Shown in pieces: positions 38,901-54,060 of a stretch of DNA of 64,000 bases. Origin of the DNA: Chrysoperla carnea. Taxonomy: Eukaryota; Arthropoda; Insecta; Neuroptera; Chrysopidae. The notes under the pieces were generated by a model that had not been told where the DNA came from, made no database searches, and saw only the letters and a program-made list of their open reading frames with translations. Numbering within the stretch: the stretch's first letter is position 1; every line of letters begins with the position of its first letter. The stretch is taken from the NCBI RefSeq assembly GCF_905475395.1, contig NW_025408271.1, forward strand, positions 1 through 64,000, read 5' to 3'. A program made the translations under genes and the position numbers.

Positions 38901-41900
38901 AAGTATAAATAAGCCAAAAATGATCAAATTTGACATTTTTCGATAGAAAAAACATTTTTTGAAAATTTTCGATTTTTCAACAAGAGACTCATGCCTATTC
39001 AAAATATTGCAATTTTGAATAAAATAAGTCAAAATGTATACAAAGAGGTCGTATATGACTGGACTAAGTATAAATAAGCCAAAAATGATCAAATTTGACA
39101 TTTTTCGATAGAAAAAAACATTTTTTGAAAATTTTCGATTTTTCAACAAGAGAGTCATGACTATACAAATCATTGCAATTTTGATCCAAATAAGTCAAAA
39201 TGTATACATAGAGGTCGTTTATGACTGGACTAAGTATAAATAAGCCAAAAATGATCAAATTTGACATTTTTCGATAGAAAAAACATTTTTTGAAAATTTT
39301 CGATTTTTCAACAAGAGAGTCATGACTATACAAATCATTGCAATTTTGATCCAAATAAGTCAAAATGTATACATAGAGGTCGTTTATGATATGACTAAGT
39401 ATAAATAAGCCAAAAATGATCAAATTTGACATTTTTCGATAGAAAAAACATTTTTTAAAAATTTTCGATTTTTCAACAAGAGACTCATGCCTATACAAAT
39501 CATTGCAATTTTGATCCAAATAAGTCGAAATGTATACATAGAGGTCGTTAATGACTGGACTAAGTATAAATAAGCCAAAAATGATCAAATTTGACATTTT
39601 TCGATAGAAAAAACATTTTTTAAAAATTTTCGATTTTTCAACAAGAGACTCATGCCTATACAAATCATTGCAATTTTGTGATCCAAATAAGTCAAAATGT
39701 ATACAAAGAGGTCGTTTATGACTGGACTAAGTATAAATAAGCCAAAAATGTTCAAATTTGACATTTTTCGATAGAAAAAACATTTTTTGAAAATTTTCGA
39801 TTTTCAACAAGAGAGTCATGACTATACAAATCATTGCAATTTTGATCCAAATAAGTCAAAATGTATACATAGAGGTCGTTTATGACTGGACTAAGTATGA
39901 AAAAGCCAAAAATGATCAAATTTGACATTTTTCGATAGAAAAAACATTTTTTGAAAATTTTCGATTTTTCAACAAGAGAGTCATGACTATACAAATCATT
40001 GAAATTTTGATCCAAATAAGTCAAATGTATACATAGAGGTCGTTTATGACTGGACTAAGTATAAATAAGCCAAAAATGATCAAATTTGACATTTTTCGAT
40101 AGAAAAAACATTTTTTGAAAATTTTCGATTTTTCAACAAGAGAGTCATGACTATACAAATCATTGCAATTTTGATCCAAATAAGTCAAAATGTATACATA
40201 GAGGTCGTTTATGATATGACTAAGTATAAATAAGCCAAAAATGATCAAATTTGACATTTTTCGATAGAAAAAACATTTTTTAAAAATTTTCGATTTTTCA
40301 ACAAAAGACTCATGCCTATACAAATCATTGCAATTTTGATCCAAATAAGTCAAAATGAATACATAGAGGTCGTTTATGACTGGACTAAGTATAAATAAGC
40401 CAAAAATGACCAAATTTGACATTTTTCGATAGAAAAAACATTTTTTGAAAATTTTCGATTTTTCAACAAGAGAGTCATGACTATACAAATCATTGAAATT
40501 TTGATCCAAATAAGTCAAAATGTATACATAGAGGTCGTTTATGACTGGACTAAGTATAAATAAGCCAAAAATGATCAAATTTGACATTTTTCGATAGAAA
40601 AAACATTTTTTGAAAATTTTCGATTTTTCAACAAGAGAGTCATGACTATACAAATCATTGCAATTTTGATCCAAATAAGACAAAATGTATACATAGAGGT
40701 CGTTTATGACTGGACTAAGTATAAATAAGCCAAAAATGATCAAATTTGACATTTTTCGATAGAAAAAACATTTTTTAAAAATTTTCGATTTTTCAACAAG
40801 AGACTCATGCCTATACAAATCATTGCAATTTTGATCCAAATAAGTCAAAATGTATACATAGAGGTCGTTTATGACTGGACTAAGTATAAATAAGCCAAAA
40901 ATGATCAAATTTGACATTTTTCGATAGAAAAAACATTTTTTGAAAATTTTCGATTTTTCAACAAGAGAGTCATGACTATACAAATCGTTGCAATTTTGAT
41001 CCAAATAAGTCAAAATGAATGCATAGAGGTCGTTTATGACTGGACTAAGTATAAATAAGCCAAAAATGTTCAAATTTGACATTTTTCGATAGAAAAAACA
41101 TTTTTTGAAAATTTTCGATTTTTCAACAAGAGAGTCAGGACTATACAAATCATTGAAATTTTGATCAAAATAAGTCATAATGTATACATAGAGGTCGTTT
41201 ATGACTGGACTAAGTATAAATAAGCCAAAAATGATCAAATTTGACATTTTTCGATAGAAAAAACATTTTTTGAAAATTTTCGATTTTTCAACAAGAGAGT
41301 CATGACTATACAAATCATTGAAATTTTGATCCAAATAAGTCAAAATGTATACATAGAGGTCGTTTATGACTGGACTAAGTATAAATAAGCCAAAAATGAT
41401 CAAATTTGACATTTTTCGATAGAAAAAACATTTTTTTTAAATTTTCGATTTTTCAACAAGAGACTCATGCCTATACAAATCATTGAAATTTTGATCCAAA
41501 TAAGTCAAAATGTATACATAGAGGTCGTTTATGACTGGACTAAGTATAAATAAGCCAAAAATGATCAAATTTGACATTTTTCGATAGAAAAAACATTTTT
41601 TAAAAATTTTCGATTTTTCAACAAGAGACTCATGCCTATACAAATTATTGTAATTTTGATCCAAATAAGTCAAAATGTATACATAGAGGTCGTTTATGAC
41701 TGGACTAAGTATAAATAAGCCAAAAATGATCAAATTTGACATTTTTCGATAGAAAAAACATTTTTTGAAAATTTTCGATTTTTCAACAAGAGACTCATGC
41801 CTATACAAATCATTGCAATTTTGATCCAAATAAGTCAAAATGAATACATAGAGGTCGTTTATGACTGGACTAAGTATAAATAAGCCAAAAATGTTCAAAT

Positions 41901-44900
41901 TTGACATTTTTCGATAGAAAAAACATTTTTTGAAAATTTTCGATTTTCAACAAGAGAGTCATGACTATACAAATCATTGCAATTTTGATCCAAATAAGTC
42001 AAAATGTATACATAGAGGTCGTTTATGACTGGACTAAGTATGAAAAAGCCAAAAATGATCAAATTTGACATTTTTCGATAGAAAAAACATTTTTTGAAAA
42101 TTTTCGATTTTTCAACAAGAGAGTCATGACTATACAAATCATTGAAATTTTGATCCAAATAAGTCAAAATGTATACATAGAGGTCGTTTATGACTGGACT
42201 AAGTATAAATAAGCCAAAAATGATCAAATTTGACATTTTTCGATAGAAAAAACATTTTTTGAAAATTTTCGATTTTTCAACAAGAGAGTCATGACTATAC
42301 AAATCATTGCAATTTTGATCCAAATAAGTCAAAATGTATACATAGAGGTCGTTTATGATATGACTAAGTATAAATAAGCCAAAAATGATCAAATTTGACA
42401 TTTTTCGATAGAAAAAACATTTTTTAAAAATTTTCGATTTTTCAACAAAAGACTCATGCCTATACAAATCATTGCAATTTTGATCCAAATAAGTCAAAAT
42501 GAATACATAGAGGTCGTTTATGACTGGACTAAGTATAAATAAGCCAAAAATGACCAAATTTGACATTTTTCGATAGAAAAAACATTTTTTGAAAATTTTC
42601 GATTTTTCAACAAGAGAGTCATGACTATACAAATCATTGAAATTTTGATCCAAATAAGTCAAAATGTATACATAGAGGTCGTTTATGACTGGACTAAGTA
42701 TAAATAAGCCAAAAATGATCAAATTTGACATTTTTCGATAGAAAAAACATTTTTTGAAAATTTTCGATTTTTCAACAAGAGAGTCATGACTATACAAATC
42801 ATTGCAATTTTGATCCAAATAAGACAAAATGTATACATAGAGGTCGTTTATGACTGGACTAAGTATAAATAAGCCAAAAATGATCAAATTTGACATTTTT
42901 CGATAGAAAAAACATTTTTTAAAAATTTTCGATTTTTCAACAAGAGACTCATGCCTATACAAATCATTGCAATTTTGATCCAAATAAGTCAAAATGTATA
43001 CATAGAGGTCGTTTATGACTGGACTAAGTATAAATAAGCCAAAAATGATCAAATTTGACATTTTTCGATAGAAAAAACATTTTTTGAAAATTTTCGATTT
43101 TTCAACAAGAGAGTCATGACTATACAAATCGTTGCAATTTTGATCCAAATAAGTCAAAATGAATACATAGAGGTCGTTTATGACTGGACTAAGTATAAAT
43201 AAGCCAAAAATGTTCAAATTTGACATTTTTCGATAGAAAAAACATTTTTTGAAAATTTTCGATTTTTCAACAAGAGAGTCAGGACTATACAAATCATTGA
43301 AATTTTGATCAAAATAAGTCATAATGTATACATAGAGGTCGTTTATGACTGGACTAAGTATAAATAAGCCAAAAATGATCAAATTTGACATTTTTCGATA
43401 GAAAAAACATTTTTTGAAAATTTTCGATTTTTCAACAAGAGAGTCATGACTATACAAATCATTGAAATTTTGATCCAAATAAGTCAAAATGTATACATAG
43501 AGGTCGTTTATGACTGGACTAAGTATAAATAAGCCAAAAATGATCAAATTTGACATTTTTCGATAGAAAAAACATTTTTTTTAAATTTTCGATTTTTCAA
43601 CAAGAGACTCATGTCTATACAAATCATTGAAATTTTGATCCAAATAAGTCAAAATGTATACATAGAGGTCGTTTATGACTGGACTAAGTATAAATAAGCC
43701 AAAAATGATCAAATTTGACATTTTTCGATAGAAAAAACATTTTTTAAAAATTTTCGATTTTTCAACAAGAGACTCATGCCTATACAAATTATTGTAATTT
43801 TGATCCAAATAAGTCAAAATGTATACATAGAGGTCGTTTATGACTGGACTAAGTATAAATAAGCCAAAAATGATCAAATTTGACATTTTTCGATAGAAAA
43901 AACATTTTTTGAAAATTTTCGATTTTTCAACAAGAGACTCATGCCTATACAAATCATTGCAATTTTGATCCAAATAAGTCAAAATGAATACATAGAGGTC
44001 GTTTATGACTGGACTAAGTATAAATAAGCCAAAAATGACCAAATTTGACATTTTTCGATAGAAAAAACATTTTTTGAAAATTTTCGATTTTTCAACAAGA
44101 GAGTTATGACTATACAAATCATTGCAATTTTGATCCAAATAAGTCAAAATGAATACATAGAGGTCGTTTATGGCTGGACTAAGTATAAATAAGCCAAAAA
44201 TGAGCAAATTTGACATTTTTCGACAGAAAAAACATTTTTTGAAAATTTTTGATTTTTCAACAAAAGAGTCATGACTATACAAATCATTGAAATTTTGATC
44301 AAAATAAGTCATAATGTATACATAGAGGTCGTTTATGACTGGACTAAGTATAAATAAGCCAAAAATGATCAAATTTGACATTTTTCGATAGAAAAAACAT
44401 TTTTTGAAAATTTTCGATTTTTCAACAAGAGACTCATGCCTATTCAAATCATTGCAATTTTGAATAAAATAAGTCAAAATGTATACAAAGAGGTCGTATA
44501 TGACTGGACTAAGTATAAATAAGCCAAAAATGATCAAATTTGACATTTTTCGATAGAAAAAACATTTTTTGAAAATTTTCGATTTTTCAACAAGAGAGTC
44601 ATGACTATACAAATCATTGCAATTTTGATCCAAATAAGTCAAAATGTATACATAGAGGTCGTTTATGACTGGACTAAGTATAAATAAGCCAAAAATGATC
44701 AAATTTGACATTTTTCGATAGAAAAAACATTTTTTGAAAATTTTCGATTTTTCAACAAGAGAGTCATGACTATACAAATCATTGCAATTTTGATCCAAAT
44801 AAGTCAAAATGTATACATAGAGGTCGTTTATGATATGACTAAGTATAAATAAGCCAAAAATGATCAAATTTGACATTTTTCGATAGAAAAAACATTTTTT

Positions 44901-47900
44901 AAAAATTTTCGATTTTTCAACAAGAGACTCATGCCTATACAAATCATTGCAATTTTGATCCAAATAAGTCGAAATGTATACATAGAGGTCGTTAATGACT
45001 GGACTAAGTATAAATAAGCCAAAAATGATCAAATTTGACATTTTTCGATAGAAAAAACATTTTTTAAAAATTTTCGATTTTTCAACAAGAGACTCATGCC
45101 TATACAAATCATTGCAATTTTGTGATCCAAATAAGTCAAAATGTATACAAAGAGGTCGTTTATGACTGGACTAAGTATAAATAAGCCAAAAATGTTCAAA
45201 TTTGACATTTTTCGATAGAAAAAAACATTTTTTGAAAATTTTCGATTTTCAACAAGAGAGTCATGACTATACAAATCATTGCAATTTTGATCCAAATAAG
45301 TCAAAATGTATACATAGAGGTCGTTTATGACTGGACTAAGTATGAAAAAGCCAAAAATGATCAAATTTGACATTTTTCGATAGAAAAAACATTTTTTGAA
45401 AATTTTCGATTTTTCAACAAGAGAGTCATGACTATACAAATCATTGAAATTTTGATCCAAATAAGTCAAAATGTATACATAGAGGTCGTTTATGACTGGA
45501 CTAAGTATAAATAAGCCAAAAATGATCAAATTTGACATTTTTCGATAGAAAAAACATTTTTTGAAAATTTTCGATTTTTCAACAAGAGAGTCATGACTAT
45601 ACAAATCATTGAAATTTTGATCCAAATAAGTCAAAATGTATACATAGAGGTCGTTTATGACTGGACTAAGTATAAATAAGCCAAAAATGATCAAATTTGA
45701 CATTTTTCGATAGAAAAAACATTTTTTGAAAATTTTCGATTTTTCAACAAGAGAGTCATGACTATACAAATCATTGCAATTTTGATCCAAATAAGTCAAA
45801 ATGAATACAAAGAGGTCGTTTATGACTGGACTAAGTATAAATAAGCCAAAAATGACCAAATTTGACATTTTTCGATAGAAAAAACATTTTTTGAAAATTT
45901 TCGATTTTTCAACAAGAGAGTCATGACTATACAAATCATTGAAATTTTGATCCAAATAAGTCAAAATGTATACATAGAGGTCGTTTATGACTGGACTAAG
46001 TATAAATAAGCCAAAAATGATCAAATTTGACATTTTTCCATAGAAAAAACATTTTTTGAAAATTTTCGATTTTTCAACAAGAGAGTCATGACTATACAAA
46101 TCATTGCAATTTTGATCCAAATAAGTCAAAATGTATACATAGAGGTCGTTTATGACTGGACTAAGTATAAATAAGCCAAAAATGATCAAATTTGACATTT
46201 TTCGATAGAAAAAACATTTTTTAAAAATTTTCGATTTTTCAACAAGAGACTCATGCCTATACAAATCATTGCAATTTTGATCCAAATAAGTCAAAATGTA
46301 TACATAGAGGTCGTTTATGACTGGACTAAGTATAAATAAGCCAAAAATGATCAAATTTGACATTTTTCAATAGAAAAAACATTTTTTGAAAATTTTCGAT
46401 TTTTCAACAAGAGAGTCATGACTATACAAATCGTTGCAATTTTGATCCAAATAAGTCAAAATGAATACATAGAGGTCGTTTATGACTGGACTAAGTATAA
46501 ATAAGCCAAAAATGTTCAAATTTGACATTTTTCGATAGAAAAAACATTTTTTGAAAATTTTCGATTTTTCAACAAGAGAGTCAGGACTATACAAATCATT
46601 GAAATTTTGATAAAAATAAGTCATAATGTATACATAGAGGTCGTTTATGACTGGACTAAGTATAAATAAGCCAAAAATGATCAAATTTGACATTTTTCGA
46701 TAGAAAAAACATTTTTTGAAAATTTTCGATTTTTCAACAAGAGAGTCATGACTATACAAATCATTGGAATTTTGATCCAAATAAGTCAAAATGTATACAT
46801 AGAGGTCGTTTATGACTGGACTAAGTATAAATAAGCCAAAAATGATCAAATTTGACATTTTTCGATAGAAAAAACATTTTTTTTAAATTTTCGATTTTTC
46901 AACAAGAGACTCATGCCTATACAAATCATTGAAATTTTGATCCAAATAAGTCAAAATGTATACATAGAGGTCGTTTATGACTGGACTAAGTATAAATAAG
47001 CCAAAAATGATCAAATTTGACATTTTTCGATAGAAAAAACATTTTTTAAAAATTTTCGATTTTTCAACAAGAGACTCATGCCTATACAAATTATTGTAAT
47101 TTTGATCCAAATAAGTCAAAATGTATACATAGAGGTCGTTTATGACTGGACTAAGTATAAATAAGCCAAAAATGATCAAATTTGACATTTTTCGATAGAA
47201 AAAACATTTTTTGAAAATTTTCGATTTTTCAACAAGAGACTCATGCCTATACAAATCATTGCAATTTTGATCCAAATAAGTCAAAATGTATACATAGAGG
47301 TCGTTTATGACTGGACTAAGTATAAATAAGCCAAAAATGATCAAATTTGACATTTTTCGATAGAAAAAACATTTTTTAAAAATTTTCGATTTTTCAACAA
47401 GAGACTCATGCCTATACAAATCATTGCAATTTTGATCCAAATAAGTCAAAATGAATACATAGAGGTCGTTTATGACTGGACTAAGTATAAATAAGCCAAA
47501 AATGACCAAATTTGACATTTTTCGATAGAAAAAACATTTTTTGAAAATTTTCGATTTTTCAACAAGAGAGTTATGACTATACAAATCATTGCAATTTTGA
47601 TCCAAATAAGTCAAAATGAATACATAGAGGTCGTTTATGACTGGACTAAGTATAAATAAGCCAAAAATGATCAAATTTGACATTTTTCGATAGAAAAAAC
47701 ATTTTTTGAAAATTTTCGATTTTTCAACAAGAGAGTCATGACTATACAAATCGTTGCAATTTTGATCCAAATAAGTCAAAATGAATGCATAGAGGTCGTT
47801 TATGACTGGACTAAGTATAAATAAGCCAAAAATGTTCAAATTTGACATTTTTCGATAGAAAAAACATTTTTTGAAAATTTTCGATTTTTCAACAAGAGAG

Positions 47901-50900
47901 TCAGGACTATACAAATCATTGAAATTTTGATCAAAATAAGTCATAATGTATACATAGAGGTCGTTTATGACTGGACTAAGTATAAATAAGCCAAAAATGA
48001 TCAAATTTGACATTTTTCGATAGAAAAAAACATTTTTTGAAAATTTTCGATTTTTCAACAAGAGAGTCATGACTATACAAATCATTGAAATTTTGATCCA
48101 AATAAGTCAAAATGTATACATAGAGGTCGTTTATGACTGGACTAAGTATAAATAAGCCAAAAATGATCAAATTTGACATTTTTCGATAGAAAAAACATTT
48201 TTTTTAAATTTTCGATTTTTCAACAAGAGACTCATGCCTATACAAATCATTGAAATTTTGATCCAAATAAGTCAAAATGTATACATAGAGGTCGTTTATG
48301 ACTGGACTAAGTATAAATAAGCCAAAAATGATCAAATTTGACATTTTTCGATAGAAAAAACATTTTTTAAAAATTTTCGATTTTTCAACAAGAGACTCAT
48401 GCCTATACAAATTATTGTAATTTTGATCCAAATAAGTCAAAATGTATACATAGAGGTCGTTTATGACTGGACTAAGTATAAATAAGCCAAAAATGATCAA
48501 ATTTGACATTTTTCGATAGAAAAAACATTTTTTGAAAATTTTCGATTTTTCAACAAGAGACTCATGCCTATACAAATCATTGCAATTTTGATCCAAATAA
48601 GTCAAAATGTATACATAGAGGTCGTTTATGACTGGACTAAGTATAAATAAGCCAAAAATGATCAAATTTGACATTTTTCGATAGAAAAAACATTTTTTTA
48701 AAATTTTCGATTTTTCAACAAGAGACTCATGCCTATACAAATCATTGCAATTTTGATCCAAATAAGTCAAAATGAATACATAGAGGTCGTTTATGACTGG
48801 ACTAAGTATAAATAAGCCAAAAATGACCAAATTTGACATTTTTCGATAGAAAAAACATTTTTTGAAAATTTTCGATTTTTCAACAAGAGAGTTATGACTA
48901 TACAAATCATTGCAATTTTGATCCAAATAAGTCAAAATGAATACATAGAGGTCGTTTATGGCTGGACTAAGTATAAATAAGCCAAAAATGAGCAAATTTG
49001 ACATTTTTCGATAGAAAAAACATTTTTTGAAAATTTTTGATTTTTCAACAAAAGAGTCATGACTATACAAATCATTGAAATTTTGATCAAAATAAGTCAT
49101 AATGTATACATAGAGGTCGTTTATGACTGGACTAAGTATAAATAAGCCAAAAATGATCAAATTTGACATTTTTCGATAGAAAAAACATTTTTTGAAAATT
49201 TTCGATTTTTCAACAAGAGACTCATGCCTATTCAAATCATTGCAATTTTGAATAAAATAAGTCAAAATGTATACAAAGAGGTCGTATATGACTGGACTAA
49301 GTATAAATAAGCCAAAAATGATCAAATTTGACATTTTTCGATAGAAAAAACATTTTTTGAAAATTTTCGATTTTTCAACAAGAGAGTCATGACTATACAA
49401 ATCATTGCAATTTTGATCCAAATAAGTCAAAATGTATACATAGAGGTCGTTTATGACTGGACTAAGTATAAATAAGCCAAAAATGATCAAATTTGACATT
49501 TTTCGATAGAAAAAACATTTTTTGAAAATTTTCGATTTTTCAACAAGAGAGTCATGACTATACAAATCATTGCAATTTTGATCCAAATAAGTCAAAATGT
49601 ATACATAGAGGTCGTTTATGATATGACTAAGTATAAATAAGCCAAAAATGATCAAATTTGACATTTTTCGATAGAAAAAACATTTTTTAAAAATTTTCGA
49701 TTTTTCAACAAGAGACTCATGCCTATACAAATCATTGCAATTTTGATCCAAATAAGTCGAAATGTATACATAGAGGTCGTTAATGACTGGACTAAGTATA
49801 AATAAGCCAAAAATGATCAAATTTGACATTTTTCGATAGAAAAAACATTTTTTAAAAATTTTCGATTTTTCAACAAGAGACTCATGCCTATACAAATCAT
49901 TGCAATTTTGTGATCCAAATAAGTCAAAATGTATACAAAGAGGTCGTTTATGACTGGACTAAGTATAAATAAGCCAAAAATGTTCAAATTTGACATTTTT
50001 CGATAGAAAAAACATTTTTTGAAAATTTTCGATTTTCAACAAGAGAGTCATGACTATACAAATCATTGCAATTTTGATCCAAATAAGTCAAAATGTATAC
50101 ATAGAGGTCGTTTATGACTGGACTAAGTATGAAAAAGCCAAAAATGATCAAATTTGACATTTTTCGATAGAAAAAACATTTTTTGAAAATTTTCGATTTT
50201 TCAACAAGAGAGTCATGACTATACAAATCATTGAAATTTTGATCCAAATAAGTCAAAATGTATACATAGAGGTCGTTTATGACTGGACTAAGTATAAATA
50301 AGCCAAAAATGATCAAATTTGACATTTTTCGATAGAAAAAACATTTTTTGAAAATTTTCGATTTTTCAACAAGAGAGTCATGACTATACAAATCATTGAA
50401 ATTTTGATCCAAATAAGTCAAAATGTATACATAGAGGTCGTTTATGACTGGACTAAGTATAAATAAGCCAAAAATGATCAAATTTGACATTTTTCGATAG
50501 AAAAAACATTTTTTGAAAATTTTCGATTTTTCAACAAGAGAGTCATGACTATACAAATCATTGCAATTTTGATCCAAATAAGTCAAAATGAATACAAAGA
50601 GGTCGTTTATGACTGGACTAAGTATAAATAAGCCAAAAATGACCAAATTTGACATTTTTCGATAGAAAAAACATTTTTTGAAAATTTTCGATTTTTCAAC
50701 AAGAGAGTCATGACTATACAAATCATTGAAATTTTGATCCAAATAAGTCAAAATGTATACATAGAGGTCGTTTATGACTGGACTAAGTATAAATAAGCCA
50801 AAAATGATCAAATTTGACATTTTTCGATAGAAAAAACATTTTTTGAAAATTTTCGATTTTTCAACAAGAGAGTCATGACTATACAAATCATTGCAATTTT

Positions 50901-53900
50901 GATCCAAATAAGTCAAAATGTATACAAAGAGGTCGTTTATGACTGGACTAAGTATAAATAAGCCAAAAATGATCAAATTTGACATTTTTCGATAGAAAAA
51001 ACATTTTTTAAAAATTTTCGATTTTTCAACAAGAGACTCATGCCTATACAAATCATTGCAATTTTGATCCAAATAAGTCAAAATGTATACATAGAGGTCG
51101 TTTATGACTGGACTAAGTATAAATAAGCCAAAAATGATCAAATTTGACATTTTTCAATAGAAAAAACATTTTTTGAAAATTTTCGATTTTTCAACAAGAG
51201 AGTCATGACTATACAAATCGTTGCAATTTTGATCCAAATAAGTCAAAATGAATACATAGAGGTCGTTTATGACTGGACTAAGTATAAATAAGCCAAAAAT
51301 GTTCAAATTTGACATTTTTCGATAGAAAAAACATTTTTTGAAAATTTTCGATTTTTCAACAAGAGAGTCAGGACTATACAAATCATTGAAATTTTGATAA
51401 AAATAAGTCATAATGTATACATAGAGGTCGTTTATGACTGGACTAAGTATAAATAAGCCAAAAATGATCAAATTTGACATTTTTCGATAGAAAAAACATT
51501 TTTTGAAAATTTTCGATTTTTCAACAAGAGAGTCATGACTATACAAATCATTGGAATTTTGATCCAAATAAGTCAAAATGTATACATAGAGGTCGTTTAT
51601 GACTGGACTAAGTATAAATAAGCCAAAAATGATCAAATTCGACATTTTTCGATAGAAAAAACATTTTTTTTAAATTTTCGATTTTTCAACAAGAGACTCA
51701 TGCCTATACAAATCATTGAAATTTTGATCCAAATAAGTCAAAATGTATACATAGAGGTCGTTTATGACTGGACTAAGTATAAATAAGCCAAAAATGATCA
51801 AATTTGACATTTTTCGATAGAAAAAACATTTTTTAAAAATTTTCGATTTTTCAACAAGAGACTCATGCCTATACAAATTATTGTAATTTTGATCCAAATA
51901 AGTCAAAATGTATACATAGAGGTCGTTTATGACTGGACTAAGTATAAATAAGCCAAAAATGATCAAATTTGACATTTTTCGATAGAAAAAACATTTTTTG
52001 AAAATTTTCGATTTTTCAACAAGAGACTCATGCCTATACAAATCATTGCAATTTTGATCCAAATAAGTCAAAATGTATACATAGAGGTCGTTTATGACTG
52101 GACTAAGTATAAATAAGCCAAAAATGATCAAATTTGACATTTTTCGATAGAAAAAACATTTTTTAAAAATTTTCGATTTTTCAACAAGAGACTCATGCCT
52201 ATACAAATCATTGCAATTTTCATCCAAATAAGTCAAAATGAATACATAGAGGTCGTTTATGACTGGACTAAGTATAAATAAGCCAAAAATGACCAAATTT
52301 GACATTTTTCGATAGAAAAAACATTTTTTGAAAATTTTCGATTTTTCAACAAGAGAGTTATGACTATACAAATCATTGCAATTTTGATCCAAATAAGTCA
52401 AAATGAATACATAGAGGTCGTTTATGACTGGACTAAGTATAAATAAGCCAAAAATGATCAAATTTGACATTTTTCGATAGAAAAAACATTTTTTAAAAAT
52501 TTTCGATTTTTCAACAAGAGACTCATGCCTATACAAATCATTGCAATTTTGATCCAAATAAGTCAAAATGTATACATAGAGGTCGTTTATGACTGGACTA
52601 AGTATAAATAAGCCAAAAATGACCAAATTTGACATTTTTCGATAGAAAAAACATTTAATGAAAATTTTCGATTTTTCAACAAGAGAGTTATGACTATACA
52701 AATCATTGCAATTTTGATCCAAATAAGTCAAAATGAATACATAGAGGTCGTTTATGACTGGACTAAGTATAAATAAGCCAAAAATGAGCAAATTTGACAT
52801 TTTTCGATAGAAAAAACATTTTTTGAAAATTTTTGATTTTTCAACAAAAGAGTCATGACTATACAAATCATTGAAATTTTGATCAAAATAAGTCATAATG
52901 TATACATAGAGGTCGTTTATGACTGGACTAAGTATAAATAAGCCAAAAATGATCAAATTTGACATTTTTCGATAGAAAAAACATTTTTTGAAAATTTTCG
53001 ATTTTTCAACAAGAGACTCATGCCTATTCAAATCATTGCAATTTTGAATAAAATAAGTCAAAATGTATACAAAGAGGTCGTATATGACTGGACTAAGTAT
53101 AAATAAGCCAAAAATGATCAAATTTGACATTTTTCGATAGAAAAAACATTTTTTGAAAATTTTCGATTTTTCAACAAGAGAGTCATGACTATACAAATCA
53201 TTGCAATTTTGATCCAAATAAGTCAAAATGTATACATAGAGGTCGTTTATGACTGGACTAAGTATAAATAAGCCAAAAATGTTCAAATTTGACATTTTTC
53301 GATAGAAAAAACATTTTTTGAAAATTTTCGATTTTTCAACAAGAGAGTCATGACTATACAAATCATTGCAATTTTGATCCAAATAAGTCAAAATGTATAC
53401 ATAGAGGTCGTTTATGACTGGACTAAGTATAAATAAGCCAAAAATGATCAAATTTGACATTTTTCGATAGAAAAAACATTTTTTGAAAATTTTCGATTTT
53501 TCAACAAGAGAGTCATGACTATACAAATCATTGCAATTTTGATCCAAATAAGTCCAAATGTATACATAGAGGTGGTTTATGACTGGACTAAGTATAAATA
53601 AGCCAAAAATGATCAAATTTGACATTTTTCGATAGAAAAAACATTTTTTAAAAATTTTCGATTTTTCAACAAGAGACTCGTGCCTATTCAAATCATTGCA
53701 ATTTTGATCCAAATAAGTCAAAATGTATATATAAGGGTCGTATATGACTGGACTAAGTATAAATAAGCCAAAAATGATCAAATTTGACATTTTTCGATAG
53801 AAAAAACATTTTTTGAAAATTTTCACTTTTTCAACAAGAGAGTCATGACTATACAAATCATTGCAATTTTGATCCAAATAAGTCCAAATGTATACATAGA

Positions 53901-54060
53901 GGTGGTTTATGACTGGACTAAGTATAAATAAGCCAAAAATGATCAAATTTGACATTTTTCGATAGAAAAAACATTTTTTAAAAATTTTCGATTTTTCAAC
54001 AAGAGACTCATGCCTATTCAAATCATTGCAATTTTGATCCAAATAAGTCAAAATGTATAT
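32911..54060. repeat. Variable-length higher-order repeats (12-, 29-, 33- and 46-monomer spacings)
   Basis: The inserted-GT marker GTGATCC occurs at 32911, 37696, 39678, 45122 and 49910: steps of 4785, 1982, 5444 and 4788 bp, or 29, 12, 33 and 29 monomers within a few bases. TGAAAAAGCC occurs at 33131, 34451, 37916, 39898, 42041, 45343 and 50130, with steps of 8, 21, 12, 13, 20 and 29 monomers. Segments 34305-35966 and 41895-43556 correspond at an offset of exactly 7590 bp (46 monomers). Units are thus shuffled segments of a common ancestral order, not one fixed unit. Confidence 0.85.
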
